Part shown: positions 41,525 to 47,937 of the stretch, piece after piece | How the letters are laid out: every line of letters starts with the position of its first letter | Numbering within the stretch: position 1 is the stretch's first letter | NCBI GenBank assembly: GCA_022925895.1 | Contig: JAKSYS010000496.1 | Span: forward strand, 1-47,937 | Direction of reading: 5' to 3' | Origin: Fragilaria crotonensis | Lineage: Eukaryota > Bacillariophyta > Fragilariophyceae > Fragilariales > Fragilariaceae | DNA length: 47,937 nucleotides | The notes under the pieces: model-generated | Databases searched by the model: none | What the model saw: the letters and a program-made list of their open reading frames with translations, nothing else | Told to the model about the DNA's origin: nothing | Translations under genes and position numbers: made by a program

Positions 41525-43592
41525 TTAGTCCTCGTATGTTTCACCACGATCAATAACATCCAAGCGATTGGGTCCCACTCCAATCCATCGGATAGGCACA
41601 CCAATCAATTCCTGAACACGCAACACGTAGAGTTGACAGTTGACTGGCAAATCCGCAAAGTTCTTAATCATGGAAATATCCTCGGTCCATCCAGGCATAA
41701 CTTCGTATTCTACTTCGACATTGCTCAGAACTTCCAACGATGCAGGCATGGTATCCAAATACCCTCCCTTGTACTTGTACGCCTTGCCCACCTTGACTTC
41801 CGAAAGTCCCGTCAGAACATCTAACTTTGTGAGATTAAGCGAGGTGAATCCGTTGATGAGAGCCGAGTATTTCATTTGTGGAATATCGAGCCATCCACAA
41901 CGACGCGGCCGTCCAGTGGTTGTACCGTACTCGGCACCAACCTGCGACAGGTGCATTCCGACACCTCCATCGACCATGTCGAGTTCCGTGGGGAAGGGAC
42001 CTTCTCCGACACGAGTGCAGTAGGCCTTGACAGTACCGTAAATGGACCTCAGCTTGCACGGCGAGACACCCAAACCCGTCAAGACGGATCCAACCGATGG
42101 GTTGCTGGAAGTGACGAAGGGGTAAGTACCGAAATCGATATCCAACATGGTCGCATTGGCACCCTCCACCAATATCTTTTTCCCCTCCGTAAACTGCTGA
42201 TTGGTGTACTGGATCGTGTCGACCGTCATGGCCTGCACTCGGTCTGCCACAGACTTGTAGTATTCCAACTGTCCTTCGACATCAATTTCCAATCCGGCAT
42301 ACGCGCGCATTTGTGCCGCGCACAGTTCCCGAAAGCGCCGTTCAAAGTGTGGCCAATCGGCCAAATCTCCCACGCGGAGTCCGTTCCGACTAATCTTGCT
42401 GGCATAGGCTGGTCCAATTCCCTTTTTCGTGGTTCCGATCTTGTGACGGCCCAACTTTTCTTCCTGCACTCCGTCGACTTCTTGATGAAAGTCGAATACC
42501 ATGTGGGCGCGATCACTAATGAGGACTCGTCCTGTGGGATCAATGGTCCCGCCGGCTTGGAGAGAGTCGAGTTCGTTCAAGAAGGACGGTATGTGAATGA
42601 CAACGCCGTTGCCAATCACGCAGGTGGCCTTTTCATTGAGAATGCCAGAGGGCAGGAGGTGGAACTTGTACTTTGTGTTCCCAACGACAATGGTGTGACC
42701 CGCGTTGGAACCGCCAGCGACGCGGGCACAAACATCGTATTCCTGTGTTTTGATAATGTGTGGATGTGCGGATATATTGGTGAATGAGTGAATACATTTT
42801 ATGAATAGTGCATTCAATGGTATGTGAAAGGAGAGTTGATAATCAAATGTTAGAATCCATTCAGTGCATAGGTGTAGTTGAGCAAACGATATTGTCACAA
42901 TTCTTGAAATGGGAGCCAACAAAGGCGATCTTCCACCAACAACACAAACTACATACCTGACTCAAGAGATCCACCAGCTTTCCCTTTCCTTCATCACCCC
43001 ACTGTGCACCCAAGACGACATCAATGCCATGGGAACGTTTCGTTTTTTCCTGAACTGGTGTTATCACAGGAGGAGGAATAGGTGCAACTCCCAGATTGGC
43101 TTCCAAATTATCAATCTGTAGAACATAAATGTAGTATTATATAGTAATGATCGGTAAGTTGTGGGTGTGCGTGGTTTATTGTCGTCGACACCATGCCAGC
43201 ATGCTCACAAGGCACACAGGCACACACCGTACACCACATTCCAAGTCGAAAGTGAAAGACAACGTACCTTGTTGGAAATCTCCTGCAACATTCCCATAAT
43301 GGTGGGTGGATTGTGATCACATGCCGTCTTGTGGTTGGCACGTTCCTGACTGGGTGTTGACAGGTAAAAGGCACCTCCCTATAAAGTTACGAAATGGCAC
43401 ACAAGTATGTCATGAGATATCATGAGTAAAATCCAAAAGTTGGACAGTCACGACACACTGTGAATCATGATTCACACACAGCACGGCAATATAGATGCCA
43501 TACTTGACACGTACCACAGTTCCAGAGGCAGCCACAGCCGCACCTAGCGTTCGTCCATGCTGAAGCAAGAGATTACGAAGTATCATTATCAC
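41525..43592 (-). CDS. ADSS: Adenylosuccinate synthetase, four exons
   Basis: The enzyme converts IMP, aspartate and GTP to adenylosuccinate, the first committed step to AMP. Exons 43592-43515, 43378-43268, 43115-42957 and 42742-41525 all join in phase 0 with GT-AG introns (136, 152 and 214 bp), giving 521 residues. Exon 3 holds the P-loop-like [20 protein letters not shown]. Exon 4 holds [52 protein letters not shown] and [13 protein letters not shown], the full active-site set. The catalytic domain is complete. About 95 residues precede it ([33 protein letters not shown]), an extension longer than in most eukaryotic enzymes. Its Arg/Leu/Ala-rich beginning could be an organelle-targeting peptide, which is an inference. 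It is divergent from the light-harvesting gene at 44349. Confidence 0.95.
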
Positions 43593-44348
43593 ACGTGTTG
43601 TTGTATACTATTGCCGATGCGCTAATGTGAATGAGTGATGCGGACTGTCGATCTTATTGAAACAAACAAAGTACGACCTATGATTGGGCTTGAGGTTGTG
43701 ATTGGACAGGCTTGATGACGAAGTACCTGTACCTGTAGTGCTAATCAACCGAGCAACTGGGCGTTTCGACTATGACTTCCTGTACTGGAAGATTCGACAA
43801 CAATCAAGTAGCTGTATTTGAGGCTCCAGTAGATTGTTGATTTGTTGGATTGCTGCGGCCACCATACAAACACACGAATGTAGGGATCGCCAGATGACAT
43901 CACACCCTCACCACACACCCGATATCCGCCCCACGCACACGAGTCTTCGGTTTCACAGTCTCGCAGCCATCCAACCTCCCATCCGCGGGATTTGAAGGAT
44001 GGACGTGCAGACGATCTGCGGAGTCGTTCTGGCACGCGGCCGTCCCGTGTCTGATGAAACGCGTTGACGGACTGACTGCCATCCAAGTTTTTGGTCACAC
44101 TCTGAAGGAGAAAAGGCGAACGCTCCTAAAACGATAAAATCCATTTCGTACCTCGTTCGCGATCCTCTGGCTTCAACTGTCTCCTACGCACGACTTGGTA
44201 CAGCCTACGTATGCCGAAATCAATGTGAGGATACACACGTCTTTGCTTCATCTTCTGGTTCCCTTTCTGCAGATCTGCCTTCTGCTACAAGTACTCCTGG
44301 TGCGACACATTGCAACGTTTTGTGCACGTCAAAATCCTTCCATTGACC
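43593..44348. promoter_or_regulatory. Divergent intergenic region between ADSS and light-harvesting gene
   Basis: 756 bp separate two divergently transcribed genes, so it must contain both promoters. A minus-strand frame at 44098-43745 (117 codons) shows no domain and is probably chance. No specific light-response or initiator motif could be assigned. Confidence 0.5.
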
Positions 44349-45317
44349 ATGAAGTTCACCATTCTTGCTTCCGTCGTAGCATCCGCTGCTGCCTTTGCAC
44401 CAGCTGCGAAGGTATGTTTTCATTCGCATCATGCACTTTTTTCTTCCTTTCGGCTCTAGGAGGCGACTCTGTTTCTCGACCATGTTTTCCGATCTTCCAA
44501 CCCATGTGTATGTTGAATTCTTGAATGTCGGGTTTCGTGCAACTGCAGTAGTAGTAGTACGCCTGTAGTGTACAATCTGCTGGTCGAACCAAGGACAATC
44601 TTTCCGAAGTTGCATGACAAACTTGTACGACTACAATGCAACTGGTGCTACTGTAATTCACAAATCATCCCTCCTCTCCCGATCTCACGTTTTTCTATTT
44701 CAAAACAGACTTCGTTCTCGACTCGCATCGCCTCCGATGCCACTGCCGATGCCGAAGCCCCTCCAGCCGCTGAGGAAGCTCCTCCCGCTCCTGCTGCTGT
44801 CGTCAAGGAAATGTCGGCATCTGTCCCATTCCTCCTCAAGCCCAAGAATCTCGATGGCTACGTTGGTAATGTCGGATTCGACCCACTCGGTTTGGCGGAA
44901 CAATTCGATATCAAGTGGTTGCGAGAATCGGAAATCAAGCACGGCCGAGCGGCCATGCTTGCGACTCTTGGATTCGTCGTGCAAGAATACGTGACGCTTC
45001 CTGGGTACACCCACGTGGATGATTCCAATTTGGGACCCACGGCGGTTGGACTTGAACCCATGTTGCAGATCATTCTCTGGATGGGAGTCTTGGAATTCTG
45101 GACCAACAAGGGTAATGTTACCATGGAGAACATGTTTTCGGATCCGGCACGTGTGCCGGGGAATCTTGGATTTGATCCCATGGGACTCTCGGTGGGCAAG
45201 ACAAAGGAGGAACAGGAATTGTTGCAATACAAGGAAATTAAGAATGGACGTCTTGCCATGTTGGCAATCGGAGGTATGGTTCATCACAACTGGGTGACTG
45301 GCGATGCTCTCTTTTAA
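44349..45317 (+). CDS. Light-harvesting chlorophyll a/c-binding protein (fucoxanthin-chlorophyll family)
   Basis: Exon 1 (44349-44411) encodes MKFTILASVVASAAAFAPAAK: an ER signal peptide with the A-FAP cleavage motif required for import into complex plastids. A 297-bp intron (GTATGT donor, AAAACAG acceptor at 44708) leads to exon 2 (44709-45317), giving 223 residues. The mature protein has VPFLLKPKNLDGYVGNVGFD, first-helix ESEIKHGRAAMLATLGFVVQ and third-helix KEIKNGRLAMLAIGGMVHH, the two paired E-x-x-H/N-x-R chlorophyll-binding helices of the LHC superfamily, with a middle helix at IILWMGVLEFW. It sits in the thylakoid and passes excitation energy to a photosystem. The 'VPFL ... GFDPLGL' start fits the red-lineage Lhcr type better than Lhcf, but the subclass is uncertain. 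Confidence 0.95.
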
Positions 45318-46013
45318 ATTGAAGGAATATGGTGACTTAGAATATCCTTTCATGCACCATCACTTATCATGGATCTGTAGGAATGATATTGAGTTTGACC
45401 AGAGGCGGTCGTGTTCGGTTCAAGTACTCGACGGAGGAAATCTGTAAGGGCGGCGAATGTTGAAGGTTGCTAGTGGATAATGACCATTGCTATTATTTAG
45501 GGTCATGATCTTTGGCATTCGTCTCTGCACTTCTGTTTAACTTCGACCATGTTAGATGTGCATGGTCGCATAAGAGAATGTAGTCTGGACATTTTACAAC
45601 CTACACCAAAGAACGTTACCAGATAACGCGCGTGCTGACACTCCTATTGAGTTTTGTATTGCAGCAGCAGTATGCCTTGAAGCATCCACACTGCCATACA
45701 GAGGTGTTGAATCCCATGCGAATCATGTTACCAGGCATACTGGCGGTAGTGAAGATTGATAGTTTCAACATTTTTCAATAGACGTAGCACCTGTTTCTCT
45801 GATGACTTCGGTAAAATCAAGAAAGAGGTTGCGAAAATAGTTTTGGGACTGTTGATCAATGTTGTTCGTTGCTTTATAAAGAACATGTATCGGCTTCTGC
45901 CGAGAGCGAGACCCAGGCATCGCACTTCGTGCAAGCCGCGCCAAAGTCGAATGAACTATAAACTGGGAATGAACACGTTTCATATATTCCAGTACTTAAC
46001 AATTTTAAGCGTC
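45318..46013. other. Convergent intergenic region
   Basis: This lies between the 3' ends of the light-harvesting gene and the TM9SF gene. No gene or repeat is recognised. Confidence 0.5.
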
Positions 46014-47937
46014 TTACTTGCCCTCACCAAGCTTGATGGATGAATAGAGAATCATGTTGAACCATAGAGTGCCGAAAACACCAATGGCGCCAGTCATGAG
46101 GAAAAGGCCAAAGCATCCAAGCCCCATGTATCCATAGTAGTACATGTAGTCCTCAAAGCTGTTATACTCGAGTTGCTTGAAATAGACAATGGAGAAGCAA
46201 AAGACGTAGAGTGCCGGGCTTCCGCCCATGCAGAATGAACTCCACCACCAACGGTAATTCTCTCTGCGAAGCTTGAGATAACAAAAGAGGACACTGATTT
46301 CAGCACATGTCACAGCGAGAAGGATATAAACCAAGAGTAAGAAACCAAAGGTGCAATAGTTCTGGCGGATCCAAACCGAAGCAAGGATGAAATAGAGCTC
46401 GACGAAGCAAACTCCGAATGGGATGATACCCCCAATCGCAAGACCGAGCGGAAGGCCGGTGAACCATGGTTGATCAGGAATCTGACGAGGAATGCTTGAA
46501 GTCCTGAGAGGGAACTTGATTGCCTCCCGCTTACACCCCAAGTGGGATCCAAAGAAGACGAGGGGTAAAGAGGCACTGAACCACAGTAATAAAAGAAGCA
46601 GCATAGTGGTAATTGGAATAGCATCAGCTCTTCCCTCTGCTGGAGCAATGCAGTCGAAGAAGTAGAAGACAGCGAAAGCAATACCTGGAACGCTGAGGGA
46701 TGTGCACAATGGTGCTTTATGAGATGATGTCCCGGTGAATGTCTTGTACATACGCGCAGTGACATAGCCAGCAACTACGCCCATAATGACAAAAGGAACA
46801 TCCCTGCCATGAGAAGAGAACCGCGACGGGCAGGACCAACAACTCCTATAACGGCAAGAATGATAGTGAGAAACGAGGAGCATAGAATCTGCGCTCCGGT
46901 GCCACATACGACGGAAAGAAGAAGCGGCGAAAACTGGTGGACGAAAACATCTGCGTGAACTGCATTCCATCCACGCTTCGCGATTCGTAGCCTCCTCTTC
47001 ATCCGTTGCCAACTGCTTGTAGCGAGCGATGTCGCGATTCGTATTAGCAACAATGATAGCCAATAGAACGATCACGACGACCAACGAACTGTTTATCTGC
47101 GACCAGTGAACTCTGGCTGGAATAGCATTGTCCATGGTCAAGTAGACATCCCATCGAGAAGTCCATTCCAACTCCGTGTTTTCAATCCAGATAACATCGT
47201 ACGTGAAGAGGACTTCTCCGCTGGCCGGCTGCGGTTTGCTTCCGCGACGAGAGGCGAAGAGGTCATCCGCGCGGTACGGCTGGAGTCCATAGAACGAAAG
47301 AAAGCTGGAGTAGCCCGTGCGCTTCGGTTGGCGTTTAATGTACGACGTGAACTGGATCATTTTGTAGCTCGTGTGCACCTTGGCCCGACGCGTGGGGTCG
47401 CACGATGGGATAGGATCATTTACTTTGACGACCTTTGATCCATCGCTGTTCTTGCCATCATCATCCTCTGGAACTTCAAAATCGTGCTTGATCGAAAACG
47501 GCTCGACAGTGAATCGTACGATGCGGTACTTGTTGCTATCTCTTCCGACGCGATGATACATGATTTCAATATTGACATGATTGTTAATATACGCCATGTT
47601 GTCCTCTTCCGAAACATAGCCAATCGGAAATCCTCCCCAATAACGAGTCGTGATAGTTGTGTCATCCTCCACCTTTGATGCTGCTGACAAGTTGTCAACG
47701 ATCCAATTGCTGTGATACTTCTTTCGAATGGCCCTCACTATGTTGTTCTGAGATGACGGAACCCCTTTCTGCTCTGCATGTCCGAGATTGGAAACACACA
47801 ATTGCTCGCAATATGCATCTTTCTTCATAGCTAGGACATACGGTGATGATTCAATGCGATCGCGAGCTAGGATTTCACCGAGATTCCTATCATCCATCTT
47901 TGGGCCACCAGCTGGTTGACAAAGGGAAGTTGGTAGT
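46014..47937 (-). CDS. TM9SF/EMP70 nonaspanin, 5' end outside window, frame breaks inside
   Basis: TM9SF proteins are nine-pass endosomal/Golgi membrane proteins. The lumenal domain starts beyond the right edge; in-frame text before the Met at 47897 reads SLCQPAGGPK and continues MDDRNLGEILARDRIESSPY, the family's conserved LGE-L--DR motif. Later features are FEVPEDDD, a WDVYLTMDNAIPARVHWSQI segment and the membrane region with PFVIMGVVAGYVTARMYK, FPLRTSSIPRQIPDQPW and EDYMYYYGYMGLGCFGLFLM. Between 46791 and 46975 the conserved text (GWNAVHADVF, RPPV, SPLLLSVVCGTGAQIL, GPARRGSLLMAGMFL) alternates between two frames, needing four one-base corrections, three of them at four-base homopolymers (46791-46794, 46930-46933, 46944-46947). 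Those corrections cancel, leaving a long open frame with a nonsense middle. Real mutation or consensus error cannot be told apart here. Confidence 0.88.
   Translation of the reverse strand, partial: LPTSLCQPAGGPKMDDRNLGEILARDRIESSPYVLAMKKDAYCEQLCVSNLGHAEQKGVPSSQNNIVRAIRKKYHSNWIVDNLSAASKVEDDTTITTRYWGGFPIGYVSEEDNMAYINNHVNIEIMYHRVGRDSNKYRIVRFTVEPFSIKHDFEVPEDDDGKNSDGSKVVKVNDPIPSCDPTRRAKVHTSYKMIQFTSYIKRQPKRTGYSSFLSFYGLQPYRADDLFASRRGSKPQPASGEVLFTYDVIWIENTELEWTSRWDVYLTMDNAIPARVHWSQINSSLVVVIVLLAIIVANTNRDIARYKQLATDEEEATNREAWMECSSRRCFRPPVFAASSFRRMWHRSADSMLLVSHYHSCRYRSCWSCPSRFSSHGRDVPFVIMGVVAGYVTARMYKTFTGTSSHKAPLCTSLSVPGIAFAVFYFFDCIAPAEGRADAIPITTMLLLLLLWFSASLPLVFFGSHLGCKREAIKFPLRTSSIPRQIPDQPWFTGLPLGLAIGGIIPFGVCFVELYFILASVWIRQNYCTFGFLLLVYILLAVTCAEISVLFCYLKLRRENYRWWWSSFCMGGSPALYVFCFSIVYFKQLEYNSFEDYMYYYGYMGLGCFGLFLMTGAIGVFGTLWFNMILYSSIKLGEGK

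Noticed and set aside
43745-44098. 117-codon minus-strand frame between ADSS and the light-harvesting gene
   Set aside because: No recognisable motif and it occupies the shared promoter region of two divergent genes.

Overview
The window looks like nuclear DNA of a diatom, most probably a pennate one. The evidence is a light-harvesting chlorophyll a/c-type protein with a plastid 'AFAP' targeting motif (44349-45317), a Ty1/copia relic whose domain text resembles the diatom CoDi elements, short GT-AG introns, and GTAC-rich intergenic DNA. The species cannot be named from the sequence.

Layout. 1-5.6 kb is mainly a decayed copia element on the minus strand (gag, protease, integrase, RT; no RNase H or LTRs found). 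7.8-9.5 kb holds a small secreted-protein gene followed by a five-copy tandem repeat. 10.9-14.1 kb is transposon debris: a 200-bp tandem duplication carrying a near-perfect hairpin, a transposase-like DNA-binding remnant and a CCHC zinc-knuckle remnant. 16.2-20.0 kb carries two tandem paralogues of a type II membrane glycosyltransferase-like protein, one interrupted by a stop codon. 20.46-21.2 kb is a TA-flanked MITE. 21.4-22.7 kb encodes a signal peptide + EGF + Hedgehog-type Hint protein with membrane segments, now broken. 23.35-24.5 kb is an EF-hand/GDT1 cation transporter. 26.1-28.4 kb is a Crypton-type tyrosine recombinase with a GCR1_C-like tail. 28.9-31.4 kb is a LINE and hAT graveyard. 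32.0-32.65 kb is a MITE with the Stowaway terminal signature. From 33 kb onward the window is gene-rich: a cGMP-dependent-type protein kinase with three cyclic-nucleotide domains, two zinc-ribbon paralogues, a second secreted protein, four-exon adenylosuccinate synthetase divergently paired with the light-harvesting gene, and a TM9SF/EMP70 protein running off the end.

The genes do not form a pathway; they are ordinary scattered eukaryotic loci. A cross-cutting point is that several conserved genes (kinase, TM9SF, Hint, Crypton, one zinc-ribbon gene) are broken by single-base shifts, most of them in homopolymer runs. Many may therefore be consensus errors rather than real pseudogenisation, and each should be checked against reads before a gene is called dead.
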